A stretch of DNA of 64,000 nucleotides from Dysidea avara (GCF_963678975.1 NC_089273.1:10168614-10232613); one strand, 5' to 3'; positions 1 to 11,990 are shown, counted from the first letter of the stretch. A program made the numbers and translations. Notes: a model not told the origin generated them from the sequence alone.

Positions 1-448
1 CTGCATGTGGCTTCCCGTAAATTATGTTTTCTGCTATAACTTACAAACGGATTAAACCACTGTTAAACTATTTTTATTTGCAATAAGCTATCACTACTGC
101 ACAGTTTAGTCCAAATCCCGTGTCTTAGCTCACTGTAGAAGGCGAGTTATAATTTTTTGCTTCAAACTAGAACTAGTTGCATAGTTCACACCCTAGAGAC
201 TTGATTCTTTAAAAATACATTATTGAAAACTGTACAAGCAAATATGTATTTCTATTTTTGTTCTCTGGCTTCTCAGTTATCAGATACTCTGCTTCCACTT
301 TTGTGATGGCACTAATCAGTCTTCTTTTTACCTCCATGCCATTCCTTGCCGGAAGGAGCTATCAAAAAACGACAAACGCTCTTTTATTGCATAAATACCA
401 TGGTTTCCCATCTGAAATTTTCGTGCCTATCTGGTGTAAAATCATGCA
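1..448. other. Unassigned AT-rich sequence
   Basis: No gene, tandem repeat or inverted repeat recognised. The only ORF (258-500, 80 codons) runs into the terminal repeat of the next element and shows no protein-like features. Confidence 0.5.
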
Positions 449-451
449 CTA

Positions 452-785
452 CACTGTGAAAAAGGTGGGATATAAGATGATATTTCCAGTGGCTTATTGA
501 ATACAAATAAGCCTTAATATAAACCCTGTATTATACTCATGTTATACTTTAGTATAAGGCATACTACACTATTACATATATGGTTTCAGTTTGTTTACCA
601 CATTATCTGAAATAGCTTATATCGAATATAATGCCCACATTATATGATCATATATATGGTTTCAGTATGTTTAACACATTAACTAAAGCCTTACATGAGA
701 TTGTTAGTATAATAGTTATATCAAGCTTTTTTGTATTCAATAATCCACTGGAAATACCATCTTATATCCCTCTTTTTTCACAGTG
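452..785. mobile_element. CACTG-ended MITE with 3-bp TSD
   Basis: Terminal inverted repeats of about 55 bp start CACTGTGAAAAA (452-507 against 731-785, a few mismatches). The element is flanked by CTA at 449-451 and 786-788. CACTG ends with 3-bp duplications fit the CACTA/EnSpm group (inference). The interior has two direct copies of a segment containing ATATGGTTTCAGT. No coding capacity. Confidence 0.75.
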
Positions 786-788
786 CTA

Positions 789-1238
789 GTTCTAATTTTA
801 GTATCAAGGTGTAGAAACTGAGGCTCGCAGCTGTTCTATGGCCATAGTTATTGTTTCTTAATTACGTAACCAGAAGATAATTGGTCAATTACGGATCACT
901 ATATTCATTAGACCACAATGAAGATACAACACTTACTTCGCTTCCTTCATGTATATTGCTCTTCTTTCTTCGTTTGTGGCAGGTTATTTCATCATAAAAG
1001 ACATTTTCTCGTTGGGCACGCCATGCGTTAAACAAACCACAAACTAATTAGCTAGATAACTACTGGTGACCACGGAAACCCCAGCTGTGCTAACCTCAGA
1101 AGCCATACACAGAACTGTATAGAGCACCCTTAAATACTGTATTTCACATAGCAATAACTGTACATGTGTAATAGTGAATGTGTTAGTGTATGCTTCAATC
1201 ATGATGACACATATTAGTAGTGACATTTTCAGTTACTG
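789..1238. other. Unassigned sequence downstream of the NB-ARC gene
   Basis: Nothing recognised. It may hold 3' untranslated sequence of the minus-strand gene that ends at 1239. Confidence 0.4.
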
Positions 1239-3145
1239 TTATACTGTAGACCTGTTGTGAAACTTGTGTACTAGGTTAGGAGCAACCTCTTGTATTTTGA
1301 TGAGGTAATTAACATTCACTAACACAAACTCTTCACAATCTTGTCCTGAAAAGAAGTACTGTTTAGTGTATTCTATGTCAGGTGATCCTGTCTGTAATGA
1401 GGTGTAAATTAGTTGGTGTTTCTTAGTGTAAAACTTGATAACAGGTAATGTATGTAGATTGATGTAATGATAATCATGTGTCGTTATTTGCAACCACTCA
1501 CAACTCATCATGATATAATCTAACAGTTTCCCATCACAGTATGGGATGATATTCTTCACCATGACAACTGCTTGTTGTGCTATCGTTGATAGAGGATATT
1601 TATTGAAATATGTTTCTACTGTTTGGATTAAGTTGTGATAGTTCCTTTCAGTAAGATATTTTTGAACATTTTGATTTAATGATCTACTCATTTTGTGAGT
1701 ATCTTTTAATATTATGTGACAGTCACTAATCAGTGATTTAAATTCATCATTTAATGTAGGGAAAATGTAGTAATAGTTGATGAGGTCATTAAATTATGTT
1801 GTATTTCCTGTAACATTTTAATGGTAAAATGTGGGTCAGCTATTGAGAACATGTTGATCTGTTTGATGTTAAAAGGTAATAAATGATATTCAATCGCAAT
1901 TAGCATATATTTCAAGTAATCACTAGCACATAATGATGGTAGGTCATGTATGCCATAACTTTTCAGAAATTGTTCACCTAATTCTATACCAACTGTTTCA
2001 GCAATTGTATTAGACCCTAAACATGGTGACAGTGCAAACACCTCATTACTCTCCATGCACTCAATGATGTACTGACTGATGACGGCATGAACTTCCACAG
2101 AATGTTGCACATCTTTCTGTGGAGGTACTATGATATCAGTTAATTGGACTAGTCCATAAGCCCATAGTATATTGACCACATTTCTTGCTTCATGTTCAGT
2201 AATTTTCCATAGATAGTGTAATACTGCTGTTTGTAGTGATGTTCCAATACCAGTCCATAATATTAATATTTTTATTTTATCTGATAATGATTTTGGTAGT
2301 AACTCCAAGGTCACTTCAATACAAATCTTTACAGCATATTTACGACTTCTCTCAATGTTATTCTTGTCAAAAGCTGTTAGTCCTTTACAATGCAAATTAG
2401 TTTGTACAAATTGAATGGTTTCATGAAAGCCTAATTTATTATGTTTCAGATTATGAGACAATTGTCCTCTTATAAGGGAGAGAATCAGTGGCCACAGGTG
2501 GACATCTTGAACTAGCTCATCAAGTAAGCTCACATCATCTTGTGACAGTTGACTGATATCAATCACTCCACAGGTTAGTAGAGAGATGGCTTCACTTTGT
2601 TCCATTGGACCTACACTAACTACCTGTTTGGTAGGTATGTATTGTTCAATATCATTCATCCTGGTAGTGAGGACTATTTTACAGTTACTAAATGCCTTTA
2701 CTATTGGCTCAGCATCTTCAACATGCCACACGTCATCAATAATGACAAGTATATTATGACAATAAACACTTGTAAGTTGATTGATTTCTTGTTCAGCATG
2801 ATTGATGTCACCTTGTTTTAAGTATTGGCCAGTAAGCAAATGATATAATTGACTCAGTTTCATACTGGGATCAGTAGCTTGTGGTCCAAGCTCTATGAAC
2901 ACAACACCATCTTTAAATTGTTCCTTTATCACAGGATGATGACACAAAGCAGTAACAAGGGAAGTCTTGCCATATCCACCGACACCAGTAACTGTTAAAC
3001 TTGTTCCATAACTATTACGGTCAATGGTGGATTGACATAATTTACTGACCACTTCTTCTAACAGATGTTGACGATGTACATAGTTGGGTGGTAGTGGTGG
3101 AGGTGGTGGACAATTTATACCTGTGGTGGAACATGATTTTAACAA
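1239..3145 (-). CDS. NB-ARC ATPase (NLR/APAF1-like), one frame break
   Basis: The N-terminal ORF (3145-1751, 464 codons) has the NB-ARC signature. A proline run and a lead-in helix are followed by a P-loop GVGGYGKTSL (about residues 54-63), Walker B LVIIDDVW (133-140), a sensor-like KIVLTTRMN (156-164), a winged-helix region and an MHD-like VEVHAVISQYI. Proteins of this class are nucleotide-switched oligomerising platforms in innate immunity or cell death. The frame changes near 1751: the sequence just after the stop reads on openly in the frame of the 1691-1239 ORF (150 codons, helical), as expected of a one-base loss, so the two are probably one protein. On the minus strand a CCACCACAG acceptor (AG at 3122-3121) suggests the exon starts at 3120 and that upstream exons, perhaps a death-fold domain, lie outside what I can recognise. 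It is either a pseudogene or an assembly indel. Confidence 0.8.
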
Positions 3146-3408
3146 ATAAAATTTGTGAAAAATTTTTCTGTTCTTAATTTACAGTAGAATGTACGTATTG
3201 GACTAATATGGTTGAAATATCGATTATTTTGTATTTACCATTCCTTGGTTAATTTAAATTAATTAAATAATATTTTTAAATGTTGCATCCTCACTATTGA
3301 ATGCACTCAAGTGATGCCATAATTGATTTTGAAAATAAGGGTTTAGATATCATTGTTAATCTTAGCATCATTTGAAGCTGCCACATTGATTTCCTGAACT
3401 TAGGTAGT

Positions 3409-3664
3409 ATATGTGACTGGCCTGAGAAAACAGGATATGTGGGCACATGATTTTTGCCTACCTTTTCATACTTCCTTGACTCATAACTTTTTACACCATT
3501 ATGCTATTGCAATGAAATGTTTATCCCCTAGTAAGCATTTAATTAGCTTTACGATGCAAGTTACAGAAAGTAAATATTCTGTTCCAGTACTGAGATATGA
3601 CCTGTAGTGTGACAGGATGTAGTTTGTGCCCACATCCCCTGTTTTTGCAGGCCTGGTCACATAT
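3409..3664. mobile_element. TGTGACC-family MITE, copy 1
   Basis: Terminal inverted repeats of about 40 bp, left ATATGTGACTGGCCTGAGAA and right ending GCAGGCCTGGTCACATAT. The interior matches the element at 3790 and the split copy at 58141 (shared GATGCAAGTTACAGAA). Confidence 0.75.
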
Positions 3665-3789
3665 GCTGACCCTAGTTTAATAAAGTTAATGCTTCATTGA
3701 TAATAGGATATACACAATGACTTTTGGAATAATAGGTAGTAAGAATGATTGCGGAATAATAAATATTATGAAGATTTTTAGGAATAATA

Positions 3790-4001
3790 TATGTGACTGG
3801 GACTGTGAAAATAGGGCATGTGGGCACATTGTACCATTCTGCAATGACAATGCAATTTTTAGTACTTAGTATGTATTCAGTAGGCTTTATGATGCAAGTT
3901 ACAGAATGCATAAACTCTTTTCCAGTACTGAGATACAACCAGTAGAGTAATTGGGTGTAGTTTGTGCCACATGCCCTGTTTTCGCAGGCCCGGTCACATA
4001 A
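3790..4001. mobile_element. TGTGACC-family MITE, copy 2
   Basis: Same ends and same interior as copy 1, in the same orientation (TATGTGACTGGGACTGTGAA at left, CGCAGGCCCGGTCACATA at right). The sequence between the two copies is unassigned. Confidence 0.75.
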
Positions 4002-4254
4002 TGAAATTTATTGAATTTATATGCAGTATAGTATAAAATACTATCGTCAATCTGGAATGAAAGATTGATGTATTCTAATAGCGCATTCACTTGCCACAAT
4101 AAAGAAGTCATCCAAATCTGATGTGAATGCTCTACTATAGTATCTCAATATTTTAATTAATTATATCACTATAATATAGTTAAGCTATGGAATGATTACT
4201 GAAGTAAAACTGGATTGCTAGAAAGAATATTCAGAGCCTGAAAAGTATAATTCT

Positions 4255-4533
4255 TTAGGTTCTTAATTGGCGATAATTGCTAAATGGCAATCTATCATGG
4301 TTAAATTTCTCATGAAGCATAGTTAACAAGAGGCGTTGGTCAAATTCTGCAGCATCATTAAGGACATTGAAATGTAAGCATTTAATGTAGCTAATAAAGT
4401 TATTTGTGTCGGGATTTTCGAAAAACCATCCAAATTGGACATCAGAAGTTTCGAGATAAATGGTTTTAAAGAATTCAAGCCAGCATAACTCTCCAAGGAT
4501 AGCAAACACGCATATGAAATTTACACTAAACAT
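4255..4533 (-). CDS. Possible coding fragment, unknown
   Basis: An ORF of 92 codons with fairly protein-like composition (aromatic and acidic residues in helical spacing, e.g. DAAEFDQRLLLTMLHEKF). I do not recognise it. No clear splice sites or neighbouring exons support it, and it could be an exon remnant or chance. Confidence 0.22.
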   Translation of the reverse strand: MFSVNFICVFAILGELCWLEFFKTIYLETSDVQFGWFFENPDTNNFISYIKCLHFNVLNDAAEFDQRLLLTMLHEKFNHDRLPFSNYRQLRT

Positions 4534-4664
4534 GCATTCATCTGTTACCTTTCATATCACTTCCAGTACTTGTAGCTGCTCATAGAGTTTCCCACCAAAT
4601 AAAATAGAAATCTGAGCTGTTGGACGAGCGAAGTAATATCACAAGTGATCACAAACGGATGGGG

Positions 4665-4925
4665 GTGCCGGGGTGGCAGAATGGGTAAGTGCTAGACCTC
4701 AAAATGGAGGCAGACCATGATTGGAGTCCAGAGATGAGATTACAGGGCTGTGCGGGCTCCTTTTTGGTTGATATGTAGCAAAATTCACAGAAAAATACGT
4801 CTGGCCAACATTATCAGGCTGTCCACCAGTATACCACTGATTCTTGCCAAGCCAGATCCTTCAAAAGGCCTAAAGCCACCATTCAAGCTCTACATACCAC
4901 CCAGAAACTACGTCCGTTGAAACCA
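4665..4925 (+). mobile_element. tRNA-derived SINE (probable)
   Basis: The head looks like a degenerate tRNA. TGGCAGAATGG at 4675-4685 fits the A box exactly, and GATTGGAGTCC at 4720-4730 resembles the B box, with tRNA-like spacing. The head is closest by eye to a leucine tRNA with a CTCAA loop. The body to about 4925 is unassigned and the 3' end is not defined. Confidence 0.45.
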
Positions 4926-4930
4926 GCCTC

Positions 4931-5876
4931 AAGTAGTTTGAGTAGTAGTGAGGGTAAAAACTACTAGCACGATAATGTAGCTATCCACTGGAGGTGTTAA
5001 TTTGATTTTGCATGATGTGCAATTTAGATCGGTTTCGTAAAATCTGGTCACATTTGTACATTTAATATTTTGGGCAAAGGTTTTTCTGTATAAAGAGTTC
5101 ATGAGATTCATGTACACAGCAATAATTTTGCAATATAATGTCAATTAAGATGGCTTTGTATCCTGTTGTCTGATGGATATGTTAATGCCATACAGACGGA
5201 TTTACTATTGTATTGTCTTAAGTGTGTAGTTGAGCAACGTTATATTAGTAAAGTAGTATAAAATGTGGCTGCTCTTTTTTGAAACTGGTGAGCAAGTTTC
5301 TATGGATTAATGTTAATATCCATCTGTAGTGTTTATGCATGACACATGTGGGACTGACAACTCTTGTGCATAGCAAGCAGTGCATATCATTATTCTTATG
5401 ATTCATTCCTGCTTCATTAACATTTGAAAGTTGAAGTTCATGACATTGGCTGTGTGGCTAATTTTGTAGGCTGCATTAGAATCATAGCAAGTCATTGAAG
5501 GGTATTCTATGACGTATGTGATTCTTTAGTCTCAATATTACCAAGGTTCACATTACTTGTACATGTTGATCATTATTTGACACTATTGGGGTCCATAGGT
5601 TTACAGTATAATAGCTTGTTCAGGGTTTTTCATATTCAGACATCTGCAAAACATTTGCTAGAGATATAATTTTTCACTGTTTGTCATAATATAATTTTTC
5701 ACTGTTTGTCATAATATAATTTTTCACTGTTTGTCATAATTATGTCCATTGTGTTTGATACTTACTAGGATACACAATGTGTAATGCACATCACAAACTT
5801 ATAGCATAGTAGGGTATTGATATACAAGTAGGGATACGGCAATAATTTTGGGGTTAATGTGTAATGTATTTTTGGG
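4931..5876. other. Unassigned sequence
   Basis: No gene or transposon ends seen apart from the short tandem repeat at 5665. Confidence 0.4.
5665..5739. repeat. 25-bp tandem repeat, three copies
   Basis: Three essentially identical units, TATAATTTTTCACTGTTTGT followed by CATAA. Confidence 0.9.
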
Positions 5877-5884
5877 AATGAGGT

Positions 5885-6651
5885 TAGGCCTGAGCCCATT
5901 ATGCTCAAAATTTTACCTATTTTTCTCTCCAGAATTTTCCAAAATATTCTCCTATTATTCTTTTTGTTGTTCTTGTATCTAGCCTTATTTCATAATTATT
6001 CTCATTCAGTATATATCTGTGGCTAGTCATTTAGTTTTCAAGATGCTGCTATAAGTAGTTTTGTTTGAATTATTAATAGCCATATATGAACCACTCCACC
6101 TTACATATCACTTTTTCTACCCATAATAGTTACAGCAGACTTAGAATAGTTATCTACAGTAATAATTCAAGTGTATTTAATTATTAGTGTATTATAATAT
6201 TATGCTGTAACTACTATATAGCTACTAAGTTAGGTAGATAATAATGCTCAAAGACTTGAAGAAGATACACTGGCATAAGATGTACAAGTTTCAGAATTGC
6301 AGATAATCGTATGCAGTTAAATCCCTGATGCTGGCTGCAGATTGTTAACATGAAATGATCTGACTGCTCTATTAGAGTGTTTGAGCGTTCTATTAGAGTA
6401 TATCGAACTTTTAGAGGCTTTTCAGCTCCTTTTAGCCAGCACTCCTGTCAACTTTATATCATTTGTAGTAGCTTAACTCTTTCTTCTAAGTAATCAAGAA
6501 GAGACATGCCCCCTAATTCCACTGATTATTCGCGGGGTCCAATTTTTCTAAAATTATGTCAGTAACCATCTTATAATTCCGGAATTATTCTCACGAAATT
6601 GGTGACCTATATTATTCTCAAGATTATGCCGGTGTAATAGGCGCAGGCCTA
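5885..6651. mobile_element. TAGGC-ended hAT-like element, copy 1
   Basis: Ends TAGGCCTGAGCCCATTATGC and GGCGCAGGCCTA, flanked by AATGAGGT (5877-5884) and AATGAGGC (6652-6659), an 8-bp duplication with one change. It aligns with the 435-bp copy at 10741 except for about 310 extra bp near 6030-6358. It carries the GACTGCTCTATTAGAG motif near 6362. Non-coding. Confidence 0.8.
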
Positions 6652-6684
6652 AATGAGGCATTATACTCACATTTTAAAGCATAT

Positions 6685-6923
6685 TACCATAAATCAGGAA
6701 ATTTTCGATGTAGAAAATTTTTGTCTATTAAAATTTCGATGATACATATTTTCCTTGCTTTCATAATTGACGAAAAATATTTGACGGAATAACTAGCTAT
6801 ACGTTAATATTTGTATAGCAAATTGTCCGTATAATAGTTAAAAGTAATTCATCGTTTTAATTTTTGTCGATACAGCCAGCAACCAAAAAATTTTTGACTA
6901 TGAATTTTTCCTGATTTACGGTA
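6685..6923. mobile_element. TA-flanked MITE
   Basis: Terminal inverted repeats TACCATAAATCAGGAAA and TTCCTGATTTACGGTA extend inward about 35 bp. The ends fit a TA target as in Tc1/mariner derivatives (inference). A decayed relative lies near 58030. Confidence 0.65.
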
Positions 6924-7047
6924 CAACACTTAATAGGTATGCAACTTCACAATTTTGAAAGGTTGAATTACTCTAATAGAGCAGTGAATATTTCTAATTA
7001 CTAATTGTACCACTTTTTAATACAGCAATAATTACATGTAACACAAA

Positions 7048-8130
7048 TGGGTAGGTAGAAACAATGGACCAGGGGACCGAGGACCTGGGACTATAGTATG
7101 TTCACGTTGAACTGAATCCTGAAAAACAGCTAAAAATTAAAAGTGGATTTTTTCTCAACAGAGTTAACATTTCAGCCAACCAGATGATTATTGGTAACAG
7201 CAAAGGTGTCAACAACAGACATGTATGGTTTGGTTCCATTAAAAGTTCAGGAAAGGGCTGTAATGGACAATGTACTTATATGGCTTCCCCATAGGAAATA
7301 TATTGTGAAATTTTTGATTGACCATAAATATTATGTCAAACATTTGAACAAAAAGATATAGAAATATTTTTAGCGGGTCAAGCAGTACTACAAATGTGCC
7401 AAATTTCAAGATCGTGTGTAATTGCATCCATGAGTTATTAAATGTTTTTGAGGATTCAGCTCAACGTGAACATACTATAAGGGATCCGACTCTTGGAATT
7501 TTATACCCTTCACAATACTCTATACTTATACTAGGTACCTTTGCAAGTAGCCTTGCATGGCCAATCCACTTTTTCTCCCATCACGTTGTCTCACACGATG
7601 TTTAAACCATAAACTAATCAGAAATTATAAGTGCCTCTGAAAGGCGTCTGAAGCTGTAGGCCACTTGCCGGCTGCATAATGAGCATACTAATCGATTATT
7701 TCAACTTGCTACAAAAGTTTAGAAATATTGTGCAAACAAATATTCACAGGAAAGAGCAATTAATAGCTAAGCAAGTTTCAGTCCAGCAGCTCAACATTCA
7801 ATCTTCATACATCGTGGTGCATTTACACAATGTTTAATTCAAACTTTTAGTAACAAGTCGACATAAAAGACTAGTACGTTCATTGTGCAGCAAGCGAGCA
7901 GCATATAAATGCAGTCAGCTTCAGACACTTTTTCAGAGGCGCTTATGATTTCTAATTGTTTTAAAAATCTTGTGAGACACCATGACAGGGAAAAGTGGAT
8001 TGGCCATGCAAAACTACTTACAGAGGTACCTAGTATAAGTATGGAATATTATAAAGGGTATAAAGTTCCAAGAAGAATCAGGCCTTGGTCATGGGTCCTT
8101 GGTCCCCGGGTCCACTGTTTTTACCTACCC
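7048..8130. mobile_element. Long-armed inverted-repeat element, 8-bp TSD
   Basis: Flanked by AACACAAA at 7040-7047 and 8131-8138. The ends are GGGTAGGT and its complement. Long inverted arms run 7048-7095 plus 7476-7660 on the left and about 7907-8130 on the right. The left arm is interrupted by the nested element at 7096-7475. TSD length suggests hAT (inference). ORFs here are arm-derived and not convincing. Confidence 0.75.
7096..7475. mobile_element. Nested MITE in the left arm
   Basis: Ends GTATGTTCACGTTGAACTGA and TCAACGTGAACATAC, flanked by TATA on both sides (7092-7095 and 7476-7479). Removing it restores pairing between the outer element's arms, which gives the insertion order. Confidence 0.8.
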
Positions 8131-8680
8131 AACACAAACAATGATACATAATACTCTATCTAACCAAATCAGCCAAGCTGTTAAAGAGTGCTACCCCCAA
8201 AAGCCATGATAAAAGAAGATAAATAAGTTGGTGCCAACTTTACAAATGATATATGATTGCTTTACTAGAGTAGTACTATTAGTAGTTAGAAACATCAACT
8301 ACTCTAATTATTAAGGTAACTCAATAGGCAGGAGTCTATTATGCATTTTAGCTTCCAATTATTCTTTCTGGTAATTATTTTTAAATTTACCTATTATTCC
8401 TGGAAATTGTGCAAAAACAGGTATATTAGTTTAAATAAGTGACTCCTATATTAGAATTTAATATGGACTCAAAGTTGACTGCTCTATTAGAGTATAAGTA
8501 TAAGTGACTGTTGTATAAGAGTATCTCGATATTTTCCAACTGATTTTATGCTTGTGCTGTTTCAGCATTGTATCCAAAAGATTTTCACATAACACTACAA
8601 GAAAAAATTATCCACTAATTATTCCTAGAATTCATCCAACTACTCTGCAATATTCCCCAATTTATTCCACTACTTACAGG

Positions 8681-8889
8681 TTTTTGCAATTGAATTCGTC
8701 GCCTTTGCAATTGAATTCGTCCCGTTTGCAATTGAATTCGTCCCGTTTGCAATTGAATTCGTCGGTATTGCAATTGAATTCGTCCCGTTTGCAATTGAAT
8801 TCGTCGGTTTTGCAATTGAATTCGTCGCTTTTGCAGTTGAATTAGTCGGTTTTGCAATAGAATTCGTCGCGTTTGCATTACAATTCGTC
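8681..8889. repeat. 21-bp array, left arm
   Basis: About ten units of TTTGCAATTGAATTCGTC plus a variable triplet. Each good unit contains an EcoRI site. In order the triplets are GCC, CCG, CCG, GGT, CCG, GGT, GCT, GGT, GCG, with inner units decaying. Confidence 0.95.
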
Positions 8890-9982
8890 ATAAACAAAAC
8901 GGCTCCAAGAAACCAACCCGTTCATTAAGAGATGAACTATTTATGCCTTGGAGAGTTACACTTGAGACACTAGAAGGTAATTGAAGTTGGTAGTACGCGA
9001 AGTTGATAGCTGTCTGACAAATTAATTAGCTTGCTCGCGAGTGACCACACCCATCGCTAATGGCGTAGTAGCGAGGGGTCCGTCACGGGCTGGAATCCCG
9101 TACAAGTCATTTGGAATCCCTCGGAATCTCGCACAAAATCTGGAATCTTGCCTTGGAATCTGGAATCTTGCCTTGGAATCTGGAATCTTTTGGTTGATTA
9201 AAGTCCGTGAATTTCCGAATAATTCCGGATATTCTAATAGTGTGCAACTCGTGGTATGCAGCTCGAGATGCAGCTATAAGCTTGTTGGCCTGTTATAACT
9301 TGCCTTGAGCTGTTAATTTCACTTCGCTTTAAACTTACTGTGTCTATATAGGTGTTTAAGAGCTTTTATGGATTCAACAGAGCACGAGTGTAGAGTCGAA
9401 CTGCTGAATAGTCGAGTCTCGAGTTTTGCCGAGTCTGTAGTTGTGTCTCCGATTAACAGCGAACCACAAGGCGAATCCAGAGCCTATCCCAGGTACAGCG
9501 AAGTCTACAATGAGTAGCTAATGAAGTTTAGGTGCCGAGTTAGGTGATCGTTTAGAACACGAAGTTGAGCAGCATTGTCTGAGCTCGCAGGCATTCGAGG
9601 AGAGTGTCCGAGGCACTGATCGTCTATCCAAGAGAGTAGCTCGAGGTAGCTGTTACCTTTCCACGCATCGTTGTAGGGCTAGCGTGTCATTAATTTTGTT
9701 TGAGTACAGGATTTTAATTTTGTTAATTGGATTTCAGTAATTTAAATATTTCTTGGAATCCGGAATCTTGCCTGAAATTTCGTGGGATTCGGAATCTCGT
9801 ACAGGATTTTAAGGTCGTGGCGGATCCCTCGCGTAGTAGAGTTTGGAATGTTGTTGGAGAGGCTGTAGAAGAAGAATTATTGCCTTATAAAGAGTTGTTT
9901 ACTACTGTTGTACTTGAACAAGTTCTTGTAGCAGCTGCTACATCATGTTTTCATGTTTGCTCCAGCTGCCATTCTTGTTATG

Positions 9983-10192
9983 GACGAATTTAACTGCAAA
10001 AGCGACGAATTCAATTGCAAAACCGACGAATTCAATTGCAAACGGGACGAATTCAATTGCAAAACCGACGAATTCAATTGCAAACGGGACGAATTCAATT
10101 GCAAACGGGACGAATTCAATTGCAAAAGCGACGAACTCAATTGCAAACGGGACGAACTCAATTGCAAAGTCGCCGAATTCAATTGCAAAAAC
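9983..10192. repeat. 21-bp array, right arm (inverted)
   Basis: About ten units of GACGAATTCAATTGCAAA plus a triplet. Read on the minus strand the triplets are GAC, CCG, GCT, CCG, CCG, GGT, CCG, GGT, GCT. They share the block CCG-CCG-GGT-CCG-GGT-GCT with the left arm, so the arms are a true inverted duplication. Confidence 0.95.
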
Positions 10193-10239
10193 CTGTAACG
10201 TTCCTGAAATTATTCCGGCATAATAGACACGTACTTACA

Positions 10240-10732
10240 ATGCAGCTTTTTCAAGTTGTATATGCATGTAACATAATAGAGCACAAACAGTGATATAAAA
10301 ATACTCTATAACAGCCAACTTATGGAAGAGCATTATGAAGGATCAGAAGGATCATTGTAAATGGTCTAATACAAATTGTGGCACAATTTCATAGCAGTGT
10401 GATTGCTTGTGAGTCTATTAGTGATTTTTGGTGTGCTGTTTAATTCTATTATGCTCAAATTTATGATCACAGTACCCTAATAGCTATTAGCCAGTGTTAC
10501 AGGTATGTCAGTTGCTTTAGGCTGTTTGCTACGCATAATATTGGTTAAATCTATTATTCTCCCAATATACTCACTGAAATATGTGATAGAGGTGCATCGA
10601 TATAAGAAAACTAAACCGATCCAATACTAATCCAATATGAGATTAATCATTTTGAAACCGATAAGATACCGATACAATATACCGATATACTATAACTAAG
10701 TATAGTTATTTATATTTGAGGAACCCACATAT
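10240..10732. other. Unassigned; clustered ACCGATA repeats
   Basis: Nothing recognised apart from a cluster of ACCGATA/CCGATAC words near 10610-10690. Confidence 0.4.
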
Positions 10733-10740
10733 GCCATGTT

Positions 10741-11175
10741 TAGGCTTGCGCCTATTATGCTCAAAATTTTAGCTATTATTCCTTCCAGAATTTCCCAAAA
10801 TTTTCACCTATTATTCTTTTTTTATTCTCGTGTCTAGTCTATTATTCCAAACTTATTCTCATTTAGTTTCTGTAGCTATGTCACGATCTGACTGCTCTAT
10901 TAGAGTATTTGAACGTTCTATTAGAGTATATTGATCTTTTAAAGCCTTTAATCTCCTTTTCAGCCAGCACTTGTATAACAATGTCAGCTATATATCACTC
11001 TTAGTAGATTAACTCTTTCTTCTAGCTAATCAAGAATAGACATGCCCCTTAATTTCACAGATTAATCCCATGGACATGCATATTCCTTTAACCATCCTAT
11101 TATTCCGGAATTATTCTCACGAAATTGGTGACCTATTATTCACAAAATTATGCTCGCATAATAGGCGCAAGCCTA
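10741..11175. mobile_element. TAGGC-ended hAT-like element, copy 2
   Basis: Ends TAGGCTTGCGCCTATTATGC and GGCGCAAGCCTA with a perfect 8-bp TSD, GCCATGTT (10733-10740 and 11176-11183). It carries the GACTGCTCTATTAGAGTA motif twice in decaying form (10890 and 10914). Confidence 0.9.
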
Positions 11176-11183
11176 GCCATGTT

Positions 11184-11699
11184 CAACTTCATTCTAACTA
11201 TTGAAGACAGTCTTAAGATCATTGGCTATTCTTGGTTACCCATGTTGGTTATATCAGTGGGAGCTGATATTGCTACTAAAAAACAATATGATACATGCAC
11301 TGATACATATGATACATATACAACTGAACTATCTTAAAGACACTGTCCAATGATGAAGTGACATTATAAACCCTATTATTTGGCTAACAAGGGTGGAAAA
11401 CAGTTGTTATTTTCCTTGTTTAAGTACAGTACGCTACACAAAGCCATCTAAATGCGTCCATAACTACTGCTTGTTGTCACAATACTTACAACAAACACTC
11501 ATAGTGATGAACTTGGGGAAACAGCAATAAAATGAACCAATAGCAGAGTATAAAACAACCAACCATCTCTACAAGCCATGAACATGTGGAGTAATCTGGA
11601 CTACATGTAATAAAATATTTATGATGCCTTATAGTCTGAGCTGTGAATAGAGGCCAAACAATTTTCTTGATTAATAACATGAATTTGTCCTAAAAACTG
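11184..11699. other. Unassigned sequence
   Basis: A short GATACATA-rich stretch lies near 11288-11325. Nothing else recognised. Confidence 0.4.
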
Positions 11700-11990
11700 T
11701 ATCTTGATAAATGCCCTAGTTCATGGTGATAGAATGATACAAGTCCCAACTATGTAGCCCATTTTTCTCAAGACTCATGATCGATTAAATACAACTGCAT
11801 GTAATTTTTTTTGCTGTATAGGCACTGTACTAATTGACTGTTTTTAATCATTTTGTTATCTATTGCTACAACTCTGATAGCACTTATAAAATAAGGCTGA
11901 AACTTTAACATTAATGGACTATAGGTTTTTTTTTCTCTAGACAACAAGTCATACGAGGCAAATGTAAAATAGTCAGGTTTTCGCTCAGTG
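11700..11990. mobile_element. Partial copy of the 16.7-kb repeat
   Basis: Aligns with 17030-17160 and 17455-17586 (shared CTAGTTCATGGTGATAGAAT, then GGTTTTCGCTCAGTGG at the end). Only the right terminal repeat is visible, and the left end is missing or too diverged. Confidence 0.6.

Larger units (their letters stand above)
8325..10237. mobile_element. Foldback element with 21-bp-repeat arms
   Basis: The ends (TAGGCAGGAGTCTATTATGC, and GCATAATAGACACGTACTTA at right) and flanking parts resemble the TAGGC hAT-like family. Inside are two inverted arrays of 21-bp repeats with about 1.1 kb between them. That spacer holds repeats of GGAATCTTGCC (for example near 9146-9190 and 9763). Long ORFs over the arrays exist only because 21 is divisible by 3. 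No clear TSD is seen. Confidence 0.7.

Noticed and set aside
4671-4740. Functional tRNA gene
   Set aside because: A-box fits, but the B box is altered and the stems do not pair well; better seen as a SINE head.
8552-8897. Overlapping ORFs with 7-residue repeats over the left 21-bp array
   Set aside because: They appear in several frames and both strands, and exist because the repeat length is a multiple of three and lacks stops.
9943-10293. ORFs with 7-residue repeats over the right 21-bp array
   Set aside because: Same cause as the left array; no sign of a real protein.
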